Positions 1-6,578 of a stretch of DNA of 11,062 nucleotides are shown piece after piece. How positions within the stretch are numbered: the stretch's first letter is position 1; the number at the start of each line of letters is the position of its first letter. The notes under the pieces are model-generated. The model ran no database searches, had not been told where the DNA came from, and saw only the letters and a list, made by a program, of their open reading frames with translations. The stretch is from Verrucomicrobiia bacterium. GTDB lineage: Bacteria > Verrucomicrobiota > Verrucomicrobiia > Opitutales > Opitutaceae. The translations under genes and the position numbers were made by a program. The stretch covers positions 1 through 11,062 of the forward strand of contig JAUHWE010000095.1 in NCBI GenBank assembly GCA_030424825.1, in the 5' to 3' direction.

Positions 1-595
1 AGAGGAGAAGGCTGAACTCGCGGCAGATCCTCGATTCCATGTTAGCTTGACGCGTATGATCGTTGATCGCGTACACGAAACGGTAAGGCCGGTTCGCCCA
101 ATCCGCTCCTGCGTAGTCCACTCCAATCCTCGGAGTGGCCCGCACATCAGAATCGCAAACCTGAACTCCACGATCCTCGAGCCACATTCCGGTTTCAACG
201 GCAGCGGGTCTTGCGTTAAACCGACGGTCAATCCCCAAGTGCTTGGTAAGCCGACCCGGACCTGAAACCGCATCCAGTCCCCGAATCAAAATCGCGGCGG
301 GATAGCCGACGGGGCCCGTTACGAGGTTGAGCATTTCGTGGATGCCATAACAAAGGTAGACATACCAACATCCGGGTCGACCGAAGAGCGGTTCCGTTCG
401 CCGCGTGCGCCCCTTGCTCGCGTGACAGGCAAGATCTTCCGGTCCATCATAGGCTTCCACCTCGGATATCAAATGGGACCTCTCTTGGCCATCCGACCGC
501 ACCACGAGATACTTGCCCAGCAATCCCCGAGCGAGCCCTACCGTGTTGGGTGAAACAAAATCTGCTTCGACAAGCCTTCGCACAAAGGCCACCAT
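1..595 (-). CDS. mpg: 3-methyladenine DNA glycosylase (AAG/MPG family), C-terminus cut by window edge
   Basis: Base-excision-repair glycosylase of the AAG/MPG family, which removes alkylated purines such as 3-methyladenine from DNA in the cytoplasm. Translating the minus strand from the ATG at 595 gives about 198 residues without a stop. The family core is clear: EVEAYDGPEDLACH (about residues 45-58), where E47 and Y49 match the catalytic Glu and intercalating Tyr region of human AAG (ETEAYLG), then FGRPGCWYVYLCYG and MLNLVTGPVGYPAAILIRGLD. Later come GPGRLTKHLGI, TPRIGVDYAGADWANRPYRF and a short C-terminal tail. The start is supported by AAGGAG 5 nt upstream. Only a few C-terminal residues should be missing, since family members are about 180-230 aa. 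The gene is divergent from the PfkB kinase gene. I see no disruption. Confidence 0.93.
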   Translation of the reverse strand, partial: MVAFVRRLVEADFVSPNTVGLARGLLGKYLVVRSDGQERSHLISEVEAYDGPEDLACHASKGRTRRTEPLFGRPGCWYVYLCYGIHEMLNLVTGPVGYPAAILIRGLDAVSGPGRLTKHLGIDRRFNARPAAVETGMWLEDRGVQVCDSDVRATPRIGVDYAGADWANRPYRFVYAINDHTRQANMESRICREFSLLL

Positions 596-633
596 TCGAA
601 CTCCTTTCCAATTCTCAAATAGATTCCGTTGCA
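596..633. promoter_or_regulatory. Divergent intergenic region between mpg and the PfkB kinase
   Basis: Only 38 bp separate the two divergent start codons. It contains the mpg ribosome binding site (AAGGAG on the minus strand, near 602-607). Promoters for both genes must overlap this gap or lie inside the opposite coding regions. I see no convincing -35/-10 pair, so regulation cannot be stated. Confidence 0.4.
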
Positions 634-1551
634 ATGCCACATTCCCATTCGAAAATCCCCATCATCACCTTCACCGCCAATCTCGTCGCGGAGACCACTT
701 ACTACGTGGACAATTGGGGACCCGGCCAGGTAAGCAGAGCTACCAAAGAACGGTTTCAAGTAGGAGGCAAAGGAATCAATGTCTCCAAGATGCTCCTACG
801 GCTAAATGCCGCAACGAAAGCAATCTGCTTCCCGGGTGGATCGTTCGGCCCCACAACCGTAGAATGGCTCGAGCGAAAAGGCATTCCCGTCCAGGCGTTT
901 CCCATCGACTGCGTGACCCGCTCGGGTTCAATCATTCGATCCCCAGGAGAAGCAGAAATCTCGGTTCTTGGACTGGACAGCCACGTATCAAAGGTCGCAG
1001 TGCAAGAGTGCGTCGAATACCTCTCGCGCTTAGAAAGCCCATACATACTGTCGATATGCGGCGTCTTCCCTAATTGGGATAGCCAGACCTGGGAACCCTT
1101 TCGCGACTGGATCCGCCAAAGGAATAAATCCGCGAAACTGGCGGTAGACACCTATGGACCTGGGCTCAAATGGTTTGTCGAACAGTCTCCCGAATGCGTG
1201 AAAATCAACCGAAACGAGCTCGAACTGTTCTTCGATCACGATGTACAGGAAGTGTCCACCGATTCGCTTTTGGAGCAAATCGCGTCCCATTACAAATGTC
1301 CCCAATGGATCATTACCGATGGAGAGAATCCTATTTGGATCAAAACCGAAAAAGAATCGTGCGTCAGCGTACAGCCAAGACGTGCCCAATGCGTATCTCC
1401 CATTGGCTGCGGTGACGTATTTTTCGCCACCCTGCTAGACGGAATCGCCAACCATCCTGAAACAGGCATATTGGACACCGTTCGGCTCGCAGCAGAATAC
1501 GCGTCCCGAAACGCGGAATCGCATGGAATCGCCGATTTCGAAGTCGGCTAG
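634..1551 (+). CDS. PfkB-family carbohydrate kinase (1-phosphofructokinase/tagatose-6-phosphate kinase-like)
   Basis: Ribokinase-fold (PfkB) kinase of 305 aa that phosphorylates a sugar or sugar phosphate with ATP in the cytoplasm. Signature 1 is GGKGINVSKMLLRL, with GGKG at residues 44-47. Signature 2 is PIGCGDVFFATLLDG, with the catalytic-base Asp at residue 261. The usual GAGD anion hole reads GCGD here. The N-terminal TFTANLVAETTYYVDNWGPG and the VGGKGINVSK block resemble 1-phosphofructokinase (FruK/LacC branch) more than ribokinase, but the substrate cannot be fixed from sequence. No PTS gene or sugar transporter is beside it. I chose the ATG at 634 because the in-frame extension back to 550 would overlap the mpg start and has no kinase similarity. 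No strong ribosome binding site precedes 634, so the start is uncertain by a few codons. Confidence 0.85.
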   Translation: MPHSHSKIPIITFTANLVAETTYYVDNWGPGQVSRATKERFQVGGKGINVSKMLLRLNAATKAICFPGGSFGPTTVEWLERKGIPVQAFPIDCVTRSGSIIRSPGEAEISVLGLDSHVSKVAVQECVEYLSRLESPYILSICGVFPNWDSQTWEPFRDWIRQRNKSAKLAVDTYGPGLKWFVEQSPECVKINRNELELFFDHDVQEVSTDSLLEQIASHYKCPQWIITDGENPIWIKTEKESCVSVQPRRAQCVSPIGCGDVFFATLLDGIANHPETGILDTVRLAAEYASRNAESHGIADFEVG

Positions 1552-1591
1552 GAATTACTGGCGTTCCTAACGAAAGAATCGATTTCTCAAG

Positions 1592-1691
1592 GTAGGGCGC
1601 GATCGTCCCCGATCCGCCGTGGAGCCCATTCTCAATGGGACGGATTATGCCAGCTCAACTGAATCGGCGGATCGGGACGATCTCGCCCTAC
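1592..1691. repeat. REP-like inverted pair (BIME-like), GTAGGGC heads
   Basis: The left arm is at 1592-1619 and the right arm, in reverse complement, at 1665-1691. The arms match over about 27 nt with one substitution and one extra C. Each arm starts with GTAGGGC and then carries a short imperfect hairpin (GATCG-TCCC-CGATC type). The 45-nt spacer holds a small hairpin, CCCATT-CTC-AATGGG, at 1625-1639. In known biology, REP sequences spread by RAYT (TnpA-REP) transposases have a GTAG or GGAG tetranucleotide 5' of an imperfect palindrome and often occur as inverted pairs. The identity here is inferred from that layout and from the similar pair at 2962-3046. No RAYT gene is in the window. Lying between convergent 3' ends, the pair could also affect transcript ends. 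Confidence 0.7.
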
Positions 1692-1771
1692 TAACAAAAG
1701 GCCCAAATCAATTTGTGAATTGTGTGCTTCTTGTGGTTAAAAAACAAATTCTAAAATTCCACACGAGGCAT

Positions 1772-1792
1772 GGCACGAGCGCCAGCCCTACC
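1772..1792 (-). repeat. Possible decayed single REP-like element
   Basis: Read on the minus strand, this begins GGTAGGGC, the same head as the two clear REP pairs, and continues into a GC-rich stretch ending GTGCC, as in the 2962 element. The internal palindrome is poor. It could be a degenerated REP copy or chance. Confidence 0.3.
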
Positions 1793-1876
1793 GATGACTA
1801 TCGAAAACCACCTAAACTACAGGGACATTTTTCGCCCCGCTTTGCCGCTAGGATTCCCTCATCCTTCTGTCCGTGG

Positions 1877-2605
1877 TTAAACGTACTTGTTTCGGATGAC
1901 GATTCTTGAGGCGGACCCGTCAGCCGTGATCTCTTTCACCGCGATAGAAATTCGATTGTCTTCGTCCAAAGCATTCCAATACCGATCCAAGGTAGCTTCG
2001 GGTGTCCCTTCGATGGGCAGTAAAAGTGGATCCCCCACAAAGGTCGGCAACGGGTTTCCGTCACCCAGGTAAGTCGTTAGGCCGTATCCAATTCCGGGCG
2101 ACGGCGGGCTGGGGAAAAAGTAATGCCGGTCCGTGAATTCGGGATCCGTCTTGTTTGCTTTTAGAATGCTCAATCCGATCTCAGGCGTGCCCTTGGAAAA
2201 ATCGAGCATTCCCGTTATTCTCGGAGTGTAATTGGGAGCGTCGGGTTCCCGCTCGCGTCCACTCAATGCCTTTTCCATCGACTCCCCCTTGGCCCAACCG
2301 TCATGCAGCGTCCTCGTTTGATCGCCATTGCTAACTAAAAAGGCATTCCCGCATTCGAGCATCGCTTCGTAAATGATGAGGGACGGATCCTCCACCTTCG
2401 ACTCATCAAAAGGACGGGTCTCGAGAACACCTGCTTCGAAGGCGAATTGCCGATTCCGGCTATTCGGACTCCTGCCCATGATAAAGTAAACCTGTTGCCA
2501 GTGCGAATCGTCTTGCGACTTGCCGACAACCAATCCCCTGCCTGGGTAAGGATTTCCTGCGATATGATTCTCGATTGTTTCTGAAGCGATTTCTAAAGGA
2601 GTCAT
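1877..2605 (-). CDS. PurO-type IMP cyclohydrolase family protein
   Basis: A 242-aa protein resembling the archaeal-type IMP cyclohydrolase family (PurO; Pfam IMP_cyclohyd), which closes FAICAR to IMP in the last step of purine synthesis. The diagnostic N-terminal block is NPYPGRGLVVGKS (about residues 18-30) followed by YFIMGRSPNSRNRQF (about 40-54). This is the family's substrate-binding GRG...Y.IMGRS..SRNR pattern. Later parts include PNYTPRITGMLDF and PSPPSPGIGYGLTTYLGDGNPLPTF, the latter resembling the conserved Pro/Gly region of bacterial homologues. No signal peptide or TM is present, so it should be cytoplasmic. Most bacteria use PurH for this step, so this may replace or supplement the PurH cyclohydrolase domain, or act on a related nucleotide. 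No other purine gene is adjacent. The ATG at 2605 is the first plausible start, though no clear ribosome binding site precedes it. Confidence 0.82.
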   Translation of the reverse strand: MTPLEIASETIENHIAGNPYPGRGLVVGKSQDDSHWQQVYFIMGRSPNSRNRQFAFEAGVLETRPFDESKVEDPSLIIYEAMLECGNAFLVSNGDQTRTLHDGWAKGESMEKALSGREREPDAPNYTPRITGMLDFSKGTPEIGLSILKANKTDPEFTDRHYFFPSPPSPGIGYGLTTYLGDGNPLPTFVGDPLLLPIEGTPEATLDRYWNALDEDNRISIAVKEITADGSASRIVIRNKYV

Positions 2606-2867
2606 GCGACGCCGACACTTGATTTCCCCATTCGCGGGTTCAATGAAAAACGAACAACGATCGAATGGACTGATGTCAGGAGGCGCCTCCCAGCCAAAGT
2701 CCTATTACTTAAGCTACGAGCGCGTACTATGTATGATCCACCATTCTAAGAGAGTCTCCAATAAGTCTCAATCGAAGCGCCATATGAGCAGATATTCTCC
2801 TGACTTTTATATTGTAGATCGTCTCGCCGAGGCGACATTCATCCCAATTGGCGGGTCAACCACCGAC

Positions 2868-2897
2868 AGGTCGGGGTCTCCGACGACCCCGTCCTAC
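2868..2897 (-). repeat. Single REP-like hairpin with GTAG head
   Basis: On the minus strand it begins GTAGGACGGGGTC, has a 6-nt loop (2879-2884) and returns with GACCCCGACCT. The stem is 11 bp with one mismatch. The GTAG head 5' of a GC-rich imperfect hairpin matches the general RAYT-linked REP layout. The stem sequence differs from the other elements here, so it may belong to a second REP subfamily. Confidence 0.55.
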
Positions 2898-2961
2898 ACT
2901 TTTGATCAATTAGTGAAATCGACTTATGGGACACTCTCTAAGTCTACTTTGTTAGGTGGAC

Positions 2962-3046
2962 GAATGGTAGGGCAACGCCCTCCGGGCGTGCCGCGTTTTT
3001 ATGATCTGCTTGTGCGGCACGCCCGTAGGTCGTTGCCCTACCATTC
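2962..3046. repeat. REP-like inverted pair (BIME-like), GGTAGGGCAACG arms
   Basis: The left arm is at 2962-2994 and the right arm, in reverse complement, at 3014-3046. They match at 31 of 33 positions. Each arm begins GAATGGTAGGGCAACG. The left one then folds as ACGCCC-TCC-GGGCGT, a typical REP hairpin, and ends GCCGC. The right arm carries two substitutions (one in the hairpin stem, one in its loop) and folds less well. The spacer is 19 nt and AT-rich. The whole unit can also fold as one long cruciform. GTAG heads and the inverted-pair layout are features of REP/BIME elements mobilised by RAYT transposases; assignment to that class is inference. Confidence 0.78.
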
Positions 3047-3082
3047 AACATTTAACAAGGTATAGAGTTAGTAAGGCACAAA

Positions 3083-3112
3083 AAAGCGCCAAACGGGAGT
3101 GTTTGGCGCTTT
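3083..3112 (-). terminator. Rho-independent terminator of the lipoprotein gene 3137-3631
   Basis: There is a perfect 12-bp stem: AAAGCGCCAAAC at 3083-3094 pairs with 3101-3112 around a 6-nt loop. Read on the minus strand, the stem is followed by a T tract (complement of the A run at 3081-3086). It sits about 25 bp past the stop of the minus-strand lipoprotein gene. Plus-strand use is less likely because no T run follows there. Confidence 0.9.
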
Positions 3113-3136
3113 CGAAGCTGTTTTGTTGCGGTTTAT

Positions 3137-3631
3137 CTACGAGGATTTAAGGTTGTTTTTCGTTTCTTGGAGAAACGCGGTAAAGTCATTCCATTTCTCC
3201 TGAGTCTCGTTCTTGACTTCGTCCCAAGTCTCGCCGGTCGCGTTTCTCATCTTCTTTACTTGAAGAGCGAGATCGCGGCGTTTCTCCTCAAGGGTATCAA
3301 TTGCTTGAGATGTCTTTTCCTTTGTGGCATCGGTCGCTTTAGAAGCGGACTTCTTGAGGTCTTCAATTTCGTCGCTTAGCGAGGCGACTTGCTTGTCAAT
3401 GAATGCAGCAGCCTGATCTTTCCTATCAACTGTGTATTCAGAGAATGAATTCAAGGCGTCTTTTGTCATGTTCGCCACTTCCTTGGAGGTTTCCTTCGCC
3501 TCATTCATGATTTGCTCTGTCTTTTCTTCTACTCTCATGTCATTTCCTTTCTCGTTGTTGCTGCATCCTGTCGCGAGAACAGCAAGTATTGAGGCTGATG
3601 CTATGATTGGTACTATTTTGGTCGGGTTCAT
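3137..3631 (-). CDS. Predicted lipoprotein with long amphipathic/coiled-coil helix
   Basis: A 164-aa protein with a lipoprotein signal: a hydrophobic segment at residues 6-20 and lipobox LATGC with Cys23. Ser24 at +2 predicts outer-membrane sorting. The mature part is almost wholly charged and helix-forming (rich in Lys, Glu, Asp, Ala, Thr). It has repeated EKTEQIMNEAKETSKEV and KSASKATDATKEKTSQ type segments and a C-terminal block with spaced Trp (TWDEVKNETQEKWNDF). This resembles apolipoprotein-like or LEA-like helical proteins and suggests an envelope or surface stabilising role, which is inference. I recognise no named family. It is transcribed alone, divergent from fumC, and ends at a strong terminator. 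The start is the only Met before the signal; the ribosome binding site is weak. Confidence 0.82.
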   Translation of the reverse strand: MNPTKIVPIIASASILAVLATGCSNNEKGNDMRVEEKTEQIMNEAKETSKEVANMTKDALNSFSEYTVDRKDQAAAFIDKQVASLSDEIEDLKKSASKATDATKEKTSQAIDTLEEKRRDLALQVKKMRNATGETWDEVKNETQEKWNDFTAFLQETKNNLKSS

Positions 3632-3955
3632 TGCTTTAGTGGTTTATGGTGAATGTGAATGTTTGGTCATGGGGACGCATTTTCCATGCCAATGGTATGG
3701 GTTGTGATCCCCCTGATAGGTGAAACGATGACGGACCTCGGGGGTGATTGGCGGATCAGTAGCCGATCTCAATTCGCAGGGTCGAGCCGAAGGAAATCTG
3801 AGAAACCGTTCATATTGCAATCAATCTTGCAAAGCGCATGACACCGTTGCGGCGGGCCAGCATTCCCCGTTTTTCGGAGGTATTGAAGTAAAGATCGCGC
3901 ACCTACAAACAAATGGGGCGTTGCGCCGGTGCTAGCGGTGCTGTCTACTCGTTTC
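3632..3955. other. Divergent intergenic region upstream of lipoprotein and fumC
   Basis: This 324-bp gap lies between divergent starts and should contain both promoters. I find no convincing sigma-70 boxes. A small hairpin (CCATGCC-AAT-GGTATGG, 3684-3700, one G-T pair) lies in the lipoprotein leader. Several overlapping frames here are open but show no protein-like composition, and I reject them. Confidence 0.45.
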
Positions 3956-5359
3956 ATGAATAGTGGAAAATCTGTGGGTCGAACGGAGAAAGACTCGATG
4001 GGAGAAATGCAGCTGCCGGCGTCCTCACTATTTGGGGCGTCCACTCAGAGGGCTGTCATGAACTTTCCCGTGGGTAACTTGCGAATGCCGATTGGTTTCA
4101 TACGTAGTTTAGGAAGAGTAAAGCGGGCGTGTGCGATCGCGAACCGAGAGTTGGGAATCTTGGATCCTGAGATTGCTTCGAAGATCGAGAAAGCCGCAGG
4201 CGAGATCGTGGCAGGTATGCACGATTCGCAATTTCCCGTGGGCATTTTCCAGACAGGTTCGGGAACCTCCACAAACATGAACGCGAATGAAGTAATCGCC
4301 AATCGATGCAGCCAGCTCGCGGGAGAACCATTGGGCTCGAAAATACCGGTACATCCAAACGATCACGCGAATTTGAGCCAGTCTTCTAACGATGTGATTC
4401 CCACGGCTTTGCACGTAAGCATCGTCCTGGCGCTTAAAGAAAAGCTGGTTCCCTCTTTGAAGGGACTAGAAAGCGAGCTAGAGAGAAAGGAAGAAGCTTG
4501 GAGGAAAATTATTAAAATTGGACGTACTCATACTATGGATGCGGTTCCCATTACGATGGGGCAAGTCTTTGGCGGCTACGCCATGCAGGCGACCAAGTCG
4601 CTCGAGCGTATAGATCGTGCCTCTAATGTCATGCGAGAACTCGCGATTGGCGGCACCGCAGTTGGTACCGGTCTTAACGCGCCTGAGGCTTTTGGATCGC
4701 TCGTAAGCCGACTTTTAAGCGAAGACGCAGGAGTTGAGTTTCGAGAAGCGCGTAACCATTTTGAAGCCCAAAGCGCAAGGGATGACGCGATGGAGGTTGC
4801 TGGATTAATTGCTGCAGTTACCGCTAGTTTGGGAAAGATTGCCAGTGATATCCGACTGCTTGGTTCCGGTCCACGAGCGGGATTGTCAGAGCTTAAATTG
4901 CCATCGGTGCAACCGGGCTCCTCTATCATGCCGGGAAAGGTAAATCCGGTTATGTGTGAAATGCTTGTCCAGGTATGCCACTATGTATCGGGCCTTTGCA
5001 GCACTGTGCAGCGATGCGGTTCCGACGGTCAGTTCGAATTGAATACCACCTTGCCTCTGATCGCTCATTGCCTGCTTGAGGGTATCGAGTGTCTGGGTTC
5101 TGGGGTGGAAGTCTTTACTGAACGCTGCGTAAAAGGTCTTGTCGTCAATGAGGACCAGTGCCGTGCCTATGCTGAAAATTCGTTGATGCTCGTAACGGCA
5201 TTGAATCCGAAAATTGGTTACGACAAGGCAGCAGTAATTGCTAAGAAAGCCTACGAGGAGGGCCTTACGCTCGTGGAGGCAGTTGTGCAGTCAGGAGAAT
5301 TAAGCGAAGACGAAGCTCGTTCGATATTGGATCCGCTTAAGATGGCTTATCAGGAATAG
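3956..5359 (+). CDS. fumC: Class II fumarate hydratase (FumC)
   Basis: Homotetrameric, iron-independent fumarase that hydrates fumarate to L-malate in the TCA cycle (cytoplasm). From the ATG at 3956 it is 467 aa, the same length as E. coli FumC, with key residues offset by 4. Seen motifs: EKDSMGEMQLPASSLFGAST near the N-terminus, GSGTSTNMNANEVIANR, HPNDHANLSQSSNDVIPTA, GRTHTMDAVPITMGQ with His192 (E. coli His188), and the superfamily signature GSSIMPGKVNP at 321-331, with Ser322 matching catalytic Ser318 and Lys328/Asn330 matching substrate-binding residues. The C-terminal ENSLMLVTALNPKIGYDKAA is typical of FumC and argues against aspartase. The frame is open back to 3929, but the extra nine residues are not conserved. 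No clear ribosome binding site is seen; GTG at 3974 is another possible start. It appears monocistronic. Confidence 0.97.
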   Translation: MNSGKSVGRTEKDSMGEMQLPASSLFGASTQRAVMNFPVGNLRMPIGFIRSLGRVKRACAIANRELGILDPEIASKIEKAAGEIVAGMHDSQFPVGIFQTGSGTSTNMNANEVIANRCSQLAGEPLGSKIPVHPNDHANLSQSSNDVIPTALHVSIVLALKEKLVPSLKGLESELERKEEAWRKIIKIGRTHTMDAVPITMGQVFGGYAMQATKSLERIDRASNVMRELAIGGTAVGTGLNAPEAFGSLVSRLLSEDAGVEFREARNHFEAQSARDDAMEVAGLIAAVTASLGKIASDIRLLGSGPRAGLSELKLPSVQPGSSIMPGKVNPVMCEMLVQVCHYVSGLCSTVQRCGSDGQFELNTTLPLIAHCLLEGIECLGSGVEVFTERCVKGLVVNEDQCRAYAENSLMLVTALNPKIGYDKAAVIAKKAYEEGLTLVEAVVQSGELSEDEARSILDPLKMAYQE

Positions 5360-5396
5360 CGGAAAAAAGGCTTACTGGTCCGACACCGCGATTCAC

Positions 5397-5693
5397 TCAA
5401 TTGAAGTTTTTCAGCAGTCGCTCAATTAGGGACCTTATTGTAGGCGCGAAGAATCTGCTATTGCCGCGTGGTATGTAGCAGAAGAGCTTTGGGTCTGGGC
5501 GCTGCTTTTTGCTGAGGTTTCTTTCGATTAGATGCCATAGAGGTTTAGTTTTCCCCGTTCGATCCAAGACAAGTGAGACGATCCAAACGACTAGGAACAG
5601 AGCGATCTGGATTTGGGTGATTGAGGTGGCGGTGAACCCTGGAGCGGCTGCGACAATTGTTAGAATTAGGAATATAATGACGTATCTAATCAT
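5397..5693 (-). CDS. Small membrane protein, divergent DUF1328-like with basic C-terminal extension
   Basis: A 98-aa protein. Residues 1-45 form two hydrophobic segments (about 3-19 and 28-43) separated by GFTATSITQIQ. The pattern F.IL...A...GFT......IA..LF...V...VS aligns with the canonical DUF1328 protein encoded at 8296-8469, but the Gly-rich AGASAG loop is lost. Residues 46-98 are a basic, soluble tail (KTKPLWHLIERNLSKKQRP...RSLIERLLKNFN) not found in ordinary 55-60-aa DUF1328 proteins. It probably lies in the inner membrane; function unknown. It converges on fumC with 37 bp between stops. AGGA is only about 2 nt before the ATG, so the start is tentative. DUF1328 kinship is inferred from a short alignment by eye. 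Confidence 0.55.
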   Translation of the reverse strand: MIRYVIIFLILTIVAAAPGFTATSITQIQIALFLVVWIVSLVLDRTGKTKPLWHLIERNLSKKQRPDPKLFCYIPRGNSRFFAPTIRSLIERLLKNFN

Positions 5694-6006
5694 GATCCTA
5701 TGGATACCAGGTATTCAGTTTGGATCGTAGTCGGGGGCCTTGTACTTTGATCAGTGAAAGCGGAAACGCACTTGTTTTATCAGTCTATGAGTAGACAAGG
5801 GAATATTCGGTGAAAACAAAATGATTGTCTTCAAGGTTGCTCAAATTTCGAACTGGACCAGCGAGGGTGAGTAAACGGGTTTACTGTCTTCGCTTGATGA
5901 TCGTGCGATTCGCAATCTTTTGGATCGATTCGATTGCATTGCGCATTGAATTGACCCTTAGGTGTATTCGAAATGGCGGTGATCGAGTTTTGGCGCGGAA
6001 GTAGCA
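5694..6006. other. Divergent intergenic region, no gene seen
   Basis: This 313-bp gap lies between the minus-strand membrane protein start and the plus-strand gene at 6007. It should contain both promoters. TTGACC at 5951-5956 looks like a -35 box, but no -10 box stands at the expected distance. No ORF, repeat or strong hairpin was found. Confidence 0.4.
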
Positions 6007-6408
6007 ATGAGTCCTCGTATGACTGAGAATAATCCTACCCTAAATGAAACAGAGCGTATTGATAGGCGATCACTAAGGCGCGTTCGCAACGCGGCCAAGT
6101 CGACGGTAGAAGTCTACCTCGACCTCGCGAAGACAGGTGGTGACTCGCGTCAGAAGAGGTCCCTGGAAGCGATCGCGGTTGAACGAGCTTTGATAGCGGA
6201 TACGCTCGGAGAGCTTGTTGGATCGGATCAAAGATTAGGTGGAGATCCGGCTAAAAAAGAACGGATCCCTTCGATTCGCGAGGCCGATGAGGAGCTATTT
6301 GAAGCGAGTGATCAACTGTACCGGCGGTCACACAGCAAAGAAGTGAAGAATCTTGCCCGAGATCTAAAATTCAGCATTTTTGGCTTTGGTCAGGTTTGTT
6401 ATTCTTAG
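6007..6408 (+). CDS. Hypothetical small helical protein (possible DUF2383-like helical bundle)
   Basis: A 133-aa soluble protein with no signal peptide or membrane segment. It is strongly charged and predicted mostly helical: RIDRRSLRRVRNAAKSTVEVYLDLAKT, then SRQKRSLEAIAVERALIADTLGELVGS, then a helix with EADEELFEASDQLYRR. The spacing of helices and the A.ERA.I...L.ELV pattern resemble PA2169/DUF2383-type helical-bundle stress proteins. That is a weak visual impression; I do not claim the family. The start at ATG 6007 is preceded by GGAAG at a suitable distance; Met5 (6019) is an alternative. The C-terminus (FSIFGFGQVCYS) is unusually hydrophobic for such a protein and might reflect an altered end. 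It sits upstream of the DUF502/MscS pair, separated by 170 bp. Confidence 0.6.
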   Translation: MSPRMTENNPTLNETERIDRRSLRRVRNAAKSTVEVYLDLAKTGGDSRQKRSLEAIAVERALIADTLGELVGSDQRLGGDPAKKERIPSIREADEELFEASDQLYRRSHSKEVKNLARDLKFSIFGFGQVCYS

Positions 6409-6578
6409 TCGAAGATCTCGGTCGCAAAGGGTAGATAATTCGAAGCTGATGGAGGGAATCATTTACATGGCGATGGTAAACCGATAAACAGTATTCTACG
6501 GATCATCGCGCTAAACTAACGATTTGATGTTATTCAATTGAGCTTGAGTACGGGGAGAATGCCGTAATGGGGTAGGTA

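Larger units (their letters stand above)
1552..1876. other. Intergenic region between convergent kinase and IMP cyclohydrolase genes
   Basis: This 325-bp gap lies between the 3' ends of two convergent genes. It holds the inverted REP pair at 1592-1691 and a possible decayed REP at 1772-1792. A weak 6-bp hairpin (TAGGAA/TTCCTA) covers the kinase stop codon at about 1550-1570 but lacks a T tract, so I do not call it a terminator. No coding sequence is supported. A plus-strand open frame at 1619-1909 starts at a REP arm and has no protein-like features. Confidence 0.6.
2606..3136. other. Long intergenic region with REP elements and terminator
   Basis: This 531-bp gap lies between two minus-strand genes. 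It holds a single REP-like hairpin (2868-2897), an inverted REP pair (2962-3046) and the terminator of the downstream-numbered lipoprotein gene (3083-3112). The promoter of the IMP cyclohydrolase-like gene should lie in its left part, but I cannot name boxes. A plus-strand open frame at 2604-3065 runs through the REP elements and has a low-complexity composition unlike a protein, so I reject it as a gene. Confidence 0.6.

Noticed and set aside
1619..1909. Plus-strand open frame of 96 codons
   Set aside because: It starts inside the inverted REP pair and overlaps the 3' end of the IMP cyclohydrolase-like gene; no protein character.
2759..2769. TCCAATAAGTC shared with the suspected IS end at 10962-10972
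   Set aside because: An 11-nt match is expected by chance several times in a window of this size, and the flanks do not match.
2604..3065. Plus-strand open frame of 153 codons
   Set aside because: It runs through two REP-like palindromes and the upstream region of a real minus-strand gene. Composition is low in complexity and no domain is recognisable.
3769..4044. Minus-strand open frame opposite the fumC start
   Set aside because: Overlaps the conserved N-terminus of FumC; best explained as a shadow.
5951..5979. TTGACC as part of a sigma-70 promoter for the 6007 gene
   Set aside because: No TATAAT-like box lies at the expected 16-18 nt spacing.
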